From assembly GCA_030684575.1 (NCBI GenBank), contig JAUXVD010000014.1, positions 186,001 to 250,000 of the forward strand: DNA of 64,000 nt, read 5' to 3'. The DNA comes from Nitrospirota bacterium. GTDB taxonomy: Bacteria; Nitrospirota; Nitrospiria; Nitrospirales; Nitrospiraceae. Shown piece by piece: positions 27,557-35,554 of this stretch. The notes under the pieces were generated by a model, which did not search any database, was not told where the DNA came from, and saw only the letters and a program-made list of their open reading frames with translations. How positions within the stretch are numbered: position 1 is the first letter of the stretch; each line of letters starts with the position of its first letter. A program made the position numbers and the translations under genes.

Positions 27557-28423
27557 ATGACACAGAGACTGAACTACATCGTTCCGACGGTTGCTGTCGG
27601 TGCATGGCTCGCCATGGAATTGCTGGCTGTGCAGCCTGGTTCTGCCGAGGAAAAGTCCGCGGCCACCGTTCAGGCTGAATCAACCTTGCAAAGCGTGTCG
27701 GTCAGTGCCCCGTTGGTGAAGGGCGCTCTGCCGGTCGATGACCCGAATGCGGCGGTATGGAGCAGCGCCACGCTGGCTCGATTCCCGATGTCGCCGCAAG
27801 TTCATTGGCCGAATCGTATTTTGGAAGCGACGGTCAGAGACCTGAACGTGCGCGCCTTACATGACGGAACAAACGTCGCCATTCTCTTGGAGTATACGGA
27901 CCCGACGGAAGATCCGGACGATGCCGCGGCGATTCAATTCATGGTGGGCGACAAGAAAGCTCACTTTGCGCATGGCCAGCCGATGGCGCAGGTAGAGGGC
28001 GGCCCGGTCAATATCTGGTTCTGGAAGAACAAAGACGGCAAAGCGCTGGACATGAATGCCAAGGGTTTTGGCACGCTGAAAGTCCAGTCGCATCAGGACG
28101 TGAAGGCCAAAGGCGCCTATGCCAATGGCACATGGAAGGTCGTCTTTACGCGCCCTCTCTCCACCGAACATGCGGACGAGGATACGCAAATTGCCCAAGG
28201 TGGATTCGTCAATATCGCCTTCGCCGTGTGGGACGGCAAGAAGGACGCAAGCGGCGAACTGAAAGAAAAGGGATCGCAGAAGGCGGTCTCCTCCTGGTGG
28301 TATTTCCGTGCAGAAGCACCCCCGGATTACTCCGGTTATTACTATGCGCTCCTCGCCGTGGGCTTGGCTCTCGGATTTCAGTTCGTACTGATCCGCAAGC
28401 TAAAGAAAGGGCAATCAGCATGA
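27557..28423 (+). CDS. haem-b binding NxrC/ethylbenzene dehydrogenase gamma-like subunit
   Basis: Periplasmic protein of 288 residues. A signal peptide (about 1-30) is followed by a domain of the ethylbenzene-dehydrogenase/DMSO-reductase gamma type, which binds one b haem in type II molybdoenzymes. Visible pattern: DDPNAAVWSSATLARFPM, LHDGTNVAILLEYTDPTEDP, PVNIWFWKNKDG and GGFVNIAFAVWDGKKDASGE. A C-terminal membrane helix (YYYALLAVGLALGFQFVLI) anchors it, which soluble gamma subunits lack. Nitrospira nitrite oxidoreductase has NxrC subunits of this family, so it may pass electrons from NXR to the cytochromes here. ATG 27557 follows AGAGAGGA. Confidence 0.8.
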   Translation: MTQRLNYIVPTVAVGAWLAMELLAVQPGSAEEKSAATVQAESTLQSVSVSAPLVKGALPVDDPNAAVWSSATLARFPMSPQVHWPNRILEATVRDLNVRALHDGTNVAILLEYTDPTEDPDDAAAIQFMVGDKKAHFAHGQPMAQVEGGPVNIWFWKNKDGKALDMNAKGFGTLKVQSHQDVKAKGAYANGTWKVVFTRPLSTEHADEDTQIAQGGFVNIAFAVWDGKKDASGELKEKGSQKAVSSWWYFRAEAPPDYSGYYYALLAVGLALGFQFVLIRKLKKGQSA

Positions 28424-29436
28424 AGGCGGCTCGCCTACAAGTATTAGGAATGGTGGGGGGACTGGTTGGCGTCTGGGCCATGGTGGTCGGGGGCTGTGCC
28501 AACGAGCAGCAGCAGAAGGGCAAGGAACTCTACAGCCACTACTGCATGCATTGTCACGGAGAGAACGGCCGCCAGAACGAGGGTTTCAATTGGTCTTCGA
28601 TGCCGGATCCGAAACCGAAAGACTTGTCGAACAAGTCGGAGATGGGGACCTTCAAAGACGAAGACATTTTCAATACTGTCTCACGCGACATGAAAGATAC
28701 GAGTCCCGGCGGCGACAAGATCGGCGACGACGATTTCGCCGTGCCGACCATGCCGACCTTCAAGTACACCCTCTCCGAGGATGAAATCTGGGCCATCGTG
28801 GGTTATGTCCGAGGCCTCCACGGCATGAAGCTGGAGTTTAAAGTCGAGGAACGGAAGAACGAGTTAACGGCGCTGCTCCAAACGGCGCAAGGCAAGGCCG
28901 ATCAGACCAAGCAGGCCTATGAAGCCGCGGAGAAGAAGGCGAGCGATGAGGCGGAAAAGAAGAGCGCAGAATTGAAGAAGGACGTCGATGCCGACGAATC
29001 CTCCTATGCCAAGGAATTGGCTGCCATGGTGCAGGCCAAGAAAGAACTCGACGCAGCCCAGGCTGCGTTGAATAACTTCTCCACGCGACCAGGCAAAGGT
29101 CTGAATATCGCCCGCCCCGATCTCACGACGAAGCCCGAGCAGGTTGCCGAATTGATAGAGCTGGGCAAGCGGCTCTATTCCAATAAGTATGGCTGCAACG
29201 GTTGCCATAGTCTCGGTGAAGAGGGTGGCAAGGTGGGGCCGGCGCTCGACCGTGCAGGATTCAGATTGAATGGAACCTGGATTTATCGCTGGGTCAAGAA
29301 CCCGCAGGCCATGAAAGCCGAAACCAGGATGCCGGCACTCGGGTTGAGCGATGCCGATGCCAAAGCCGTGACTCTGTACCTCGGGACCTTGCGTGCGCCG
29401 AAGCCGGATGCTCCGATCGAAAAGCCGGCAGGCTGA
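28420..29436 (+). CDS. di-haem c-type cytochrome lipoprotein with central coiled coil
   Basis: A 338-residue protein. The signal peptide ends at the lipobox VVGGC. The first haem site is C42-M-H-C-H46 and the second is C259-N-G-C-H263 (YGCNGCHSLGEEGGKVGPAL). Between the two cytochrome domains, about residues 140-210 form a Lys/Glu/Ala coiled coil (TKQAYEAAEKKASDEAEKKS). The start ATG overlaps the previous stop (ATGA), so it is coupled to the NxrC-like gene. The frame also extends upstream across that gene, but this is out of frame with it and not used. Confidence 0.88.
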   Translation: MKAARLQVLGMVGGLVGVWAMVVGGCANEQQQKGKELYSHYCMHCHGENGRQNEGFNWSSMPDPKPKDLSNKSEMGTFKDEDIFNTVSRDMKDTSPGGDKIGDDDFAVPTMPTFKYTLSEDEIWAIVGYVRGLHGMKLEFKVEERKNELTALLQTAQGKADQTKQAYEAAEKKASDEAEKKSAELKKDVDADESSYAKELAAMVQAKKELDAAQAALNNFSTRPGKGLNIARPDLTTKPEQVAELIELGKRLYSNKYGCNGCHSLGEEGGKVGPALDRAGFRLNGTWIYRWVKNPQAMKAETRMPALGLSDADAKAVTLYLGTLRAPKPDAPIEKPAG

Positions 29437-29438
29437 GC

Positions 29439-30341
29439 TTAGAGTAGAAATCCTGCGAGCAGTCCAGTCAAAATGGCGGCTCCTACCCACACATGTTGTT
29501 GAAACATGTGGAAGGCAGTAGGGGCCGGTATGGCCCCTCTGAGCTTCAGGGCTTGTCTCCCACACCACATTCCCATCGCCATGAGCAGGGCATAGTAGAC
29601 CCAGCCGATGTGGGTCAGCCAGCCTGCGAGTCCCAATAGCAGCAGCATCGCGCCGAAGGCCGTGCCGACGGCGATCCACGTGGACGAACCGAACAACAAC
29701 GCCGAGGATTTCACCCCGATTCGGCGGTCGTCCACGACATCTTGTAAGGCGTAGATCGTGTCGTACCCGATCGCCCAGCAGACCGTCGCCGCGAAGAGGC
29801 ACCAGGCAGGCCCTTCGATCGTTCCTCGCGAGGCGGCCCAGGCCATGACGGTGCCCCAGCCGAAGGCGATCCCCAGCATGGCTTGCGGTACGTGAATGAC
29901 ACGTTTCGCCAAGGGATAGAGGGCGGCTAAAAGGACGGCAATCGGGCTTAAGAGGATCGTGAACGGGTCGAGTAGTAACACCAGTAGGCAGGCCAAGGAG
30001 AGAAAGAAGAGGAGGACCAGCAGGGCATGGGCGATGCTTAGTTCACCGGACGCGAGGGGCCGTATCGACGTGCGCGCCACGTGCCGGTCGAAGGACCGAT
30101 CGGCCAGATCGTTCAGCACCACGCCGGCACTGCGCATCACGAAGGAGCCGGCGACAAAAATCGCGAGTAACCGGAGCGGAGGCAGGCCGCGAGCCGCCAA
30201 GACCAGCGACCAGAGCGTGGGGAACATGAGCAGCCAGGTCCCGGTCTGGTTCTGGAGGCGAATGAGTCTGGTGATGGCCGACCAGGAGAGCCGTGGCGTG
30301 ACAACGGACGATTCCGGTGCCGATGAAGAAGATTCGGTCAT
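29439..30341 (-). CDS. ubiA: UbiA-family prenyltransferase (4-hydroxybenzoate polyprenyltransferase type)
   Basis: Integral membrane enzyme of 300 residues with about nine helices. The first Asp-rich motif is NDLADRSFDRHVARTSIRP and the second is DVVDDRRIGVKSSALLFG. The best family match is UbiA, which attaches a polyprenyl chain to 4-hydroxybenzoate; other quinone or haem prenyltransferases are less likely given SIRPLASGEL. The start is placed at the ATG at 30341 rather than 30428, because the extra residues are basic and Pro-rich without conservation. It converges on the cytochrome cluster with only 2 bases between the stop codons, and no terminator lies between. Confidence 0.88.
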   Translation of the reverse strand: MTESSSSAPESSVVTPRLSWSAITRLIRLQNQTGTWLLMFPTLWSLVLAARGLPPLRLLAIFVAGSFVMRSAGVVLNDLADRSFDRHVARTSIRPLASGELSIAHALLVLLFFLSLACLLVLLLDPFTILLSPIAVLLAALYPLAKRVIHVPQAMLGIAFGWGTVMAWAASRGTIEGPAWCLFAATVCWAIGYDTIYALQDVVDDRRIGVKSSALLFGSSTWIAVGTAFGAMLLLLGLAGWLTHIGWVYYALLMAMGMWCGRQALKLRGAIPAPTAFHMFQQHVWVGAAILTGLLAGFLL

Positions 30342-30394
30342 GCGGGAGAACTTAGCCGAGGGTGGTGGGGCTGTCAACGAGGGGGGGAGGGAGC

Positions 30395-30476
30395 GGCCAG
30401 GTGCCCTTCTTGCTCGCAGAACGCGCACGATGAAACGGTGCTCGTTCGATGCGCGCAGACAAGGGCAACCTTGGCC
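30395..30476. repeat. covarying hairpin element, copy B (best preserved)
   Basis: Core 5' arm TGCTCGCAGAACGCGCAC (30411-30428), loop, 3' arm GTGCTCGTTCGATGCGCGCA (30438-30457). The outer stem GGCCAGGTGCCCTT pairs with AAGGGCAACCTTGGCC. It sits between the divergent ubiA and lipoprotein genes. Confidence 0.85.
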
Positions 30477-30565
30477 ACTCCCTTGATGAGAGATGATGAG
30501 ATTGAAAGACTCTCGCCAGGTTACGGACAGGCTTCGGCGAGCCAGTCGCTGGTTGTGCTGGTTGG

Positions 30566-32536
30566 ATGCTTTTCTGTATAAGAATGATGGTGCATGTCAT
30601 TGATTCCGCGCATTCCTCCTTTCTATTTCGCACAGCCTCATGGGTTGTTGCAGGGTTCTGTGTTGGGGCGTTGACGAGCTGCGGGCTCTTCTCCAGCCGA
30701 AACGGCGATACGATCGGCTATTATCTCCCCTTGACCGTCCAACTTCGTTCTGCTCCCAGTATCGCTGCGTCGCAGCTTACCTATCAGGATGCTTGTGGCC
30801 AGCAGCAATCCTTGTCGCTGGGCGGTCCCTTGCAGGAACAGCTCACACGAAAAACGGGCCGCGTCTTTGAAAAGGTCCTGACGGGAGAGACCGCATCCCC
30901 CGCGATCGTGGATGGGTATGTCGATGCGTCGTTGGGCCTGGCCCATGTCGATCTGGCGATCGTGCGAAAGGCCAATAAGAATTATCCGGCGATGGTTTCA
31001 GTGGGGTTGGATTTTTCCTATACGGCGGCAGATGGTACGCTCCTCTATAGCAAGAAAATCCAAAGCATCGGCCGCGGAGAAGTCGAAGTCAGCGCCTCCT
31101 CCTGTGACGTGACGGGACTTGAGAAGATTGCCCAGGAGGCCGTGAGCCTCGTCACAGACGGGATGGCCAAGCATCTCGGGACATCGACGAAGATCATCGT
31201 CGCTGCCGAAACTAGAAAGGCTGGTGGCGCCAAGGCGCCGGTGGCGACCGTTCCGCCCCCCTCTCCGATTGCAACCGGGGGAGTATCCTCTGCGGTAAAG
31301 CAGCCCGTCGCGCCGCAATCGTCAGCAGCGGTTCCGGCGCCACAGCAAGTCGATGAGCCGGCCACGATCATTTTCCGTGCGATTGTTCGCGATGAAAATC
31401 GCAATCAGGTGCTGCATGCCGGTGAAGCCATCGCGATCGAGGTCGAAGTGAAAAACGAAGGGCCGGGGATGGCACGGGCCATGGAACTGTCGATGACCGC
31501 GACGCCGCCCTTAGTCGAGCAGATTCCCGGTCTGGTCTCCGTCGGCGATCTGCAGCCAGGCGAAGTCAAACGCCTGACGTTGGACGGCAAAGTCGGCGAG
31601 GTTCCAGCTGCTGTGCAGGCGGAGCTCACGTTGATGTTGCGTGCCGGATCTCCAACGGTCCAGCTGCCCTCTGCCAAAAAGTTTCTCGTGGCGATGAAGC
31701 CTGCCTCTGCGCCGGGGGCCCAGTCTCTGCCGGTCGACGTCGATCAGCTGCCGACAAAAACAGGTCTGCTCAAGCAACCGAAGGCTATCGGGATCGTCGT
31801 CGGCGTGGGGCAGTTTCGTGAGAGCGGTATCGCCCGGGTCAAGTATGCGACGCGGGATGCGGAGCAGACCGCCATCTACTTGCGATCGATCGGTGGGATT
31901 CCTCACGCGCGTATGCGTACGCTGCTCGATGGCCATGCCCTCAAGAGCGACCTGGCCGAGGCCCTGGAGGAATGGCTGCCGAGACTGGCCGACCCCACCA
32001 CCGTGGTCTATATCTCGGTCACGGGACGGGGCGTGGTCGATCCGATTACCGGCGCCGTGTCGATGCTGTTGTTCGACAGTATGGCGACAACCGGGACACG
32101 CCTCTACTCGCTGCGCCGGCTGCAGGAATCGTTGGAGAGGTTGCCCATTCAGCAGGCTATCGTGATGCTCGACCTCTCGCTTGAGTCGGCGTCCGGCGCG
32201 GAGTCGGCAGCCCTGGCCGTTCCTCTGTGGGGGCAGGAGGGGGCGGTCAAAGACAAGATTATGTGGATGATCGGCAACCGGGGACTTCAAGCATCCCATA
32301 GTTATGACCCGGGCCAGCATGGGCTTTTTGCCTATCAATGGCTCAAGGGCCTGGGCGGGGCCGCAGATCTCGATAAGGACGGGACGATCTTGGCTGGTGA
32401 GCTCTGCGCCTATACCAAGGGGCAGGTCCTCAAGATATCTCAAGAGCAGTACGTCAAGGAGCAGGAGCCCCTCTGTCTTCCAGGGCCGGGCCAGGGGGCC
32501 ATGGTCAGGCTGCAGCCTCTGGCCCGGTTTAAATAA
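30566..32536 (+). CDS. lipoprotein with CARDB-like and degenerate caspase-like (peptidase C14) domains
   Basis: A 656-residue envelope protein. The lipobox is ALTSC after a hydrophobic segment. Residues about 55-215 form a domain reminiscent of outer-membrane lipoproteins of unknown role. Residues about 265-375 (AIAIEVEVKNEGPGMARAMEL) look like a CARDB/Ig-type adhesive fold. Residues 405-650 follow the caspase p20 plan (AIGIVVGVGQFRESGI, YATRDAEQTAIYL). In the His-motif position there is T-G-R488-G instead of SGHG, and in the Cys-motif position D536-L-S538 instead of DAC. It is therefore probably a catalytically dead scaffold. The start is uncertain (30566, or ATG 30584); no clear ribosome site is seen. 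Confidence 0.7.
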   Translation: MLFCIRMMVHVIDSAHSSFLFRTASWVVAGFCVGALTSCGLFSSRNGDTIGYYLPLTVQLRSAPSIAASQLTYQDACGQQQSLSLGGPLQEQLTRKTGRVFEKVLTGETASPAIVDGYVDASLGLAHVDLAIVRKANKNYPAMVSVGLDFSYTAADGTLLYSKKIQSIGRGEVEVSASSCDVTGLEKIAQEAVSLVTDGMAKHLGTSTKIIVAAETRKAGGAKAPVATVPPPSPIATGGVSSAVKQPVAPQSSAAVPAPQQVDEPATIIFRAIVRDENRNQVLHAGEAIAIEVEVKNEGPGMARAMELSMTATPPLVEQIPGLVSVGDLQPGEVKRLTLDGKVGEVPAAVQAELTLMLRAGSPTVQLPSAKKFLVAMKPASAPGAQSLPVDVDQLPTKTGLLKQPKAIGIVVGVGQFRESGIARVKYATRDAEQTAIYLRSIGGIPHARMRTLLDGHALKSDLAEALEEWLPRLADPTTVVYISVTGRGVVDPITGAVSMLLFDSMATTGTRLYSLRRLQESLERLPIQQAIVMLDLSLESASGAESAALAVPLWGQEGAVKDKIMWMIGNRGLQASHSYDPGQHGLFAYQWLKGLGGAADLDKDGTILAGELCAYTKGQVLKISQEQYVKEQEPLCLPGPGQGAMVRLQPLARFK

Positions 32537-32628
32537 CGGCCTTGAGAAGGTCGGAATTCTTGATAATCCTGTGGCGTTGAACGAAAAACCTCTTGAGGCT
32601 GAGAAAAAACCCGTGTAAGTTGTGGGTT

Positions 32629-32747
32629 CTCTCGCGAGGGCCGGCGTAGCTCAGTTGGTAGAGCAGCTGTTTCGTAAACAGCAGGTCGTCCGTTCAATCC
32701 GGATCGCCGGCTCCATATTCTCAGTGGCTGAGAGAAACCTCGCGAGA
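32629..32747. repeat. inverted repeat bracketing tRNA-Thr
   Basis: CTCTCGCGAGG just before the tRNA (about 32629-32639) and CCTCGCGAGAG after it (about 32737-32747) are exact complements. Each half also contains the palindrome CTCGCGAG. The precursor could form an outer helix around the tRNA. Confidence 0.55.
32640..32715 (+). tRNA. tRNA-Thr (anticodon CGT)
   Basis: Acceptor GCCGGCG (32640-32646) pairs with CGCCGGC (32705-32711), with T discriminator and encoded CCA. The D arm starts GCTCAGTTGGTAGAGC, and the anticodon arm GCTGT-TTCGTAA-ACAGC has CGT. The T arm holds GTTCAATCC. Confidence 0.95.
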
Positions 32748-33090
32748 GCTAGCCTGCAGCTGTGCAGAATGTGTGCGAACCGACCGCCCTGCTTCCAACA
32801 CCTCCACCTCAGTTCGCCGGGAGTCACAGGCTTCCGACAATACTAACCACTGAAAGTCTCTTGAGTCCAAAAGGGCTGCGGGATGATGGGTTTTTCAGCC
32901 CGTTCATGCTTGTCTGGATGCGTCAGACTTATTTTGGTGTAGCCGAATGCCGCACCGCAGCCAGGCCCTTCCCATCAACCAGGCCGGGTCACGGTATCGA
33001 CTGCCATGACCGAGCCTGGACTCCTTCGTTCCGATGGTTGTCTCTCTCCCGCACGTGCGCATCACCCTGTCTGATCTCCCTGCTCGCGGT
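32748..33090. other. intergenic stretch after tRNA-Thr
   Basis: About 340 bases before the 3' end of the minus-strand barrel gene. No gene, tRNA or clear terminator was found. A loose GGGCTG...CAGCCC pair near 32872-32900 has a 17-base loop with T5 and is too weak to call. Confidence 0.5.
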
Positions 33091-34398
33091 TTAGAAGTAC
33101 TGGGTGATACCGAATTGAACGAGGGAGTTCGGGCTCGGCGAAAACAGATGGGCCAGGTCGATTCGCAGTATCGTATTGGAGAGAAACGTGGGCACAAGAC
33201 GCAGGCCGGTCCCCACGTTCACAGCTCCCCGCCAGTCTCGAAGTCTTCCATCTTCGGTGAAGGACTGGAACGTGCCAAAGTCGGAGAAGAGCACCCCTTG
33301 CACCGCCCAGCGAGGCGCAACTTGAATCGCATGCCGGAATTCCAGGTTGGTATAGGCCTGCGCGCGGTTGCGATAGAGATTGTCGGACAGCCCTCGTATG
33401 CCGGTGATACTCCCGATGAGGAGACTGTGATTCGCGTTGCCTGAGTTATTGACCGCTTCCGCCACGCTGTTGATCATCAGCACAGTGGTTGGCGCGAGCG
33501 GGATGCCCTGGAGGTAGCGCAACTTGAATTCATGGCGCTGTTGATTCGCGCCGAAGAAGAAGCCGGGGCGGAGTTCCAGCGCGATTCGGTACCCGCTCGG
33601 CACCAGATCGTGCCAATGGTACTTGTCCCAGGTCAGTTCAGGAATCAGGCCGACGTAATAGCCGTCAGGCGGACGTTGCACGCCTTTCTCGTCGTCGATC
33701 TGTTCGCGGTAAAACTTCACGACCACCTCATATCGCAAGGGTGAGCCATATCGGTACGGCCCTTTCAGTTCCAACTCGCTCCCGATGCGATTACGATTCC
33801 ACGTGGAGGCTGAGTCGGCGAACCGGATGCCATTCACGTTGTAGTTTCCTTTGATCTCTTTAGCCCACCGATCCGGTTCGAAGGCATGTTGCGAGAGCCA
33901 GAGGTCGACGTTGGGCCCTCGCTGGCTGTAGCTGAACTGGCCCCCGAGCTGTGTGCCGGTGCCGAACAGATTGTATTCCACCAGCCCCATGGTGGCGTTC
34001 AGATCCTTCACGCTGCTGCCGCTCGTAAAGTTGAGGATCGGCGCCAGGGTGATTTTTTCCTGCACCTCGACCGTCATCTTCTTGTCGGCCCGCGTCACCT
34101 GGACGCGATCGAAGAGGCTCAGGTTCCGCACCCGCCGCTCGAACTCTTCGACCTCGGCCTTGGTGAACTCGGCAGGAAGGGATCGAGGCAACAACCGGAT
34201 GATGGTGTCCCGCGTCGTATGGACCAGTCCATCGATCTGAACCCCTTCGATCAAGACGGTTTCGTTGTCGGCGATGCCGGTTGCCCCCAGAGCGGATGGG
34301 GGGGCAGCCTGGTCGTTCAGCGCAAGAACGAGACAGGTCGTCAGGATCAGACGAACGAATGTAGCCGAAGCACATGAACAGATAGAGCCGTACTGCAT
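33091..34398 (-). CDS. BamA/TamA-type outer-membrane protein with one POTRA-like domain
   Basis: Predicted outer-membrane protein of 435 residues. A signal peptide (to about GALGA) is followed by a POTRA-like segment (VLIEGVQIDGLVHTTRDTIIR, EEFERRVRNLSLFDRVQVTR). A beta-barrel of the D15/Omp85 type follows, with SYSQRGPNVDLWLS and ITGIRGLSDNLYRNR (IRGL where the family usually has RGF). It ends ...VQFGITQYF with a terminal Phe. ATG 34398 is chosen: GGAGG lies 7 bases upstream. It is the last gene of a minus-strand group with the sortase system, suggesting export of surface proteins. That role is inference. Confidence 0.8.
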   Translation of the reverse strand: MQYGSICSCASATFVRLILTTCLVLALNDQAAPPSALGATGIADNETVLIEGVQIDGLVHTTRDTIIRLLPRSLPAEFTKAEVEEFERRVRNLSLFDRVQVTRADKKMTVEVQEKITLAPILNFTSGSSVKDLNATMGLVEYNLFGTGTQLGGQFSYSQRGPNVDLWLSQHAFEPDRWAKEIKGNYNVNGIRFADSASTWNRNRIGSELELKGPYRYGSPLRYEVVVKFYREQIDDEKGVQRPPDGYYVGLIPELTWDKYHWHDLVPSGYRIALELRPGFFFGANQQRHEFKLRYLQGIPLAPTTVLMINSVAEAVNNSGNANHSLLIGSITGIRGLSDNLYRNRAQAYTNLEFRHAIQVAPRWAVQGVLFSDFGTFQSFTEDGRLRDWRGAVNVGTGLRLVPTFLSNTILRIDLAHLFSPSPNSLVQFGITQYF

Positions 34399-34473
34399 CA
34401 CAGACCTCCGTGGACATAGGACATACCCGTCGATCGATCGAACGACGGTCTGACTTGGAGATGCTGGATGGGT

Positions 34474-34827
34474 CTAGATGCGAAGGGAGAGCAACGGGGA
34501 CAGGGAACCAGTGGGAGGCGGTTGATGATCAGACAAAGAGACTCGTAACGATGCGTGATCCGGCAATGTGAAGCTCGTAGAGAGAAGCGCAATGGCGACT
34601 GCCGGAGCCGCGACGAAGACGTCCGCGACCGAGTGGACCGCTCGCTGCGAGGGCATGAGCAGATGCTCGGCAGCATTGCCAGGTTCTTCGGACGGCACAG
34701 AGGCATCGGCTGTCACGTCCGGCTCTTCAAACACCAGGTCGACGACCAGGTCTCCCGTGCTCCAGAAACAGAGTAGGAGCGTGAGCCACCCGATGACTTT
34801 CATATGCCGTGTGAACAGAAAAGACAT
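34474..34827 (-). CDS. small exported protein of unknown function
   Basis: 117 residues: an N-terminal hydrophobic segment (KVIGWLTLLLCFWSTGDLVVDLVF) serves as signal or anchor, then an acidic Pro/Glu/Ser stretch, then a second hydrophobic patch (VFVAAPAVAIALLST). It is not recognised as a family. It may begin at the ATG at 34827 or at 34803 (MKVIGW). The upstream TATACT box near the start suggests a short leader. It lies between the barrel and sortase genes in the same direction. Confidence 0.5.
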   Translation of the reverse strand: MSFLFTRHMKVIGWLTLLLCFWSTGDLVVDLVFEEPDVTADASVPSEEPGNAAEHLLMPSQRAVHSVADVFVAAPAVAIALLSTSFTLPDHASLRVSLSDHQPPPTGSLSPLLSLRI

Positions 34828-34966
34828 GGGGCAAGTATAGCAGAAGAACGAGTGATGTCCACATGTGCCTGTCGCGGGGGTTGAGCAGAGGAGCCTGTCC
34901 TTGCTGCGGCAGCCTTCCGGTCATCCTTCATGGATCGACCGATATCACCGTCGTCTCGTCGGAGCG

Positions 34967-35554
34967 TCACGGCTCCTCTATGGCCGATACCACATAGCGC
35001 AGCGGTCCCCCTGGCACGATGGCATCGAACGGATAGCAGGTTATCAGGACTACCTGTCGTTCATCATCATCGGAACGAATCCAGGCGCTTCGAGAGTCGA
35101 CGACCTGGCGATTCCGTACCGTGAATTGCAGCCACCGACCTGAGGACTGTTGAAGCCGGATGGTCTCGCCTGGTTGAAGCCTCTCGAGAAACCTGAAATG
35201 GGTATCGCGGTGTCCGGTGAGGATCGTGGTCCCAATCGAGCCGGGAGCGGCGCTCGATTCCAGATGGCCTGGTCCGAAGGCCAATGTCCGGCCATAGGCG
35301 CCGTTCAACACAATGAGATCGATATCCTTCGAGGGAACCGTGAGCCTGGCCACTGGCCAGGTATCGGCCCAGGGCCAGGGCTTCATCTGTCCTTGGCCTG
35401 CCCGCGTGTCGGCCCAAGCCCGTTGGAGCAGGGCTTGGGCCAGTTCGGCCTTCACATAGATCCAGGCGCCGCTTCCACATTGCCAGAGGCCGAGCAGGAC
35501 CAGGGTGAGGACCAGCCCTGTCACCACCCTGGTCTTGATATGCGGCAGGGTCAT
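34967..35554 (-). CDS. class GN sortase
   Basis: Membrane-bound transpeptidase of 195 residues that cleaves a sorting signal and attaches the substrate to an acceptor in the envelope. One N-terminal helix (VTGLVLTLVLLGLWQC) is followed by the sortase barrel. The catalytic residues are His115 in TILTGHRDTHF, Cys173 in LITCYPFDA and Arg186 in GGPLRYVVS. Class GN sortases occur in Gram-negative bacteria beside a single dedicated LPxTG substrate. Here the start codon overlaps the stop of the LPKTG protein gene (ATGA), making the pair translationally coupled. Confidence 0.92.
   Translation of the reverse strand: MTLPHIKTRVVTGLVLTLVLLGLWQCGSGAWIYVKAELAQALLQRAWADTRAGQGQMKPWPWADTWPVARLTVPSKDIDLIVLNGAYGRTLAFGPGHLESSAAPGSIGTTILTGHRDTHFRFLERLQPGETIRLQQSSGRWLQFTVRNRQVVDSRSAWIRSDDDERQVVLITCYPFDAIVPGGPLRYVVSAIEEP

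Noticed and set aside
28132-28419. Earlier start for the di-haem cytochrome.
   Set aside because: It would overlap the NxrC-like gene by almost 300 bases. The signal peptide and lipobox begin at the ATG at 28420.
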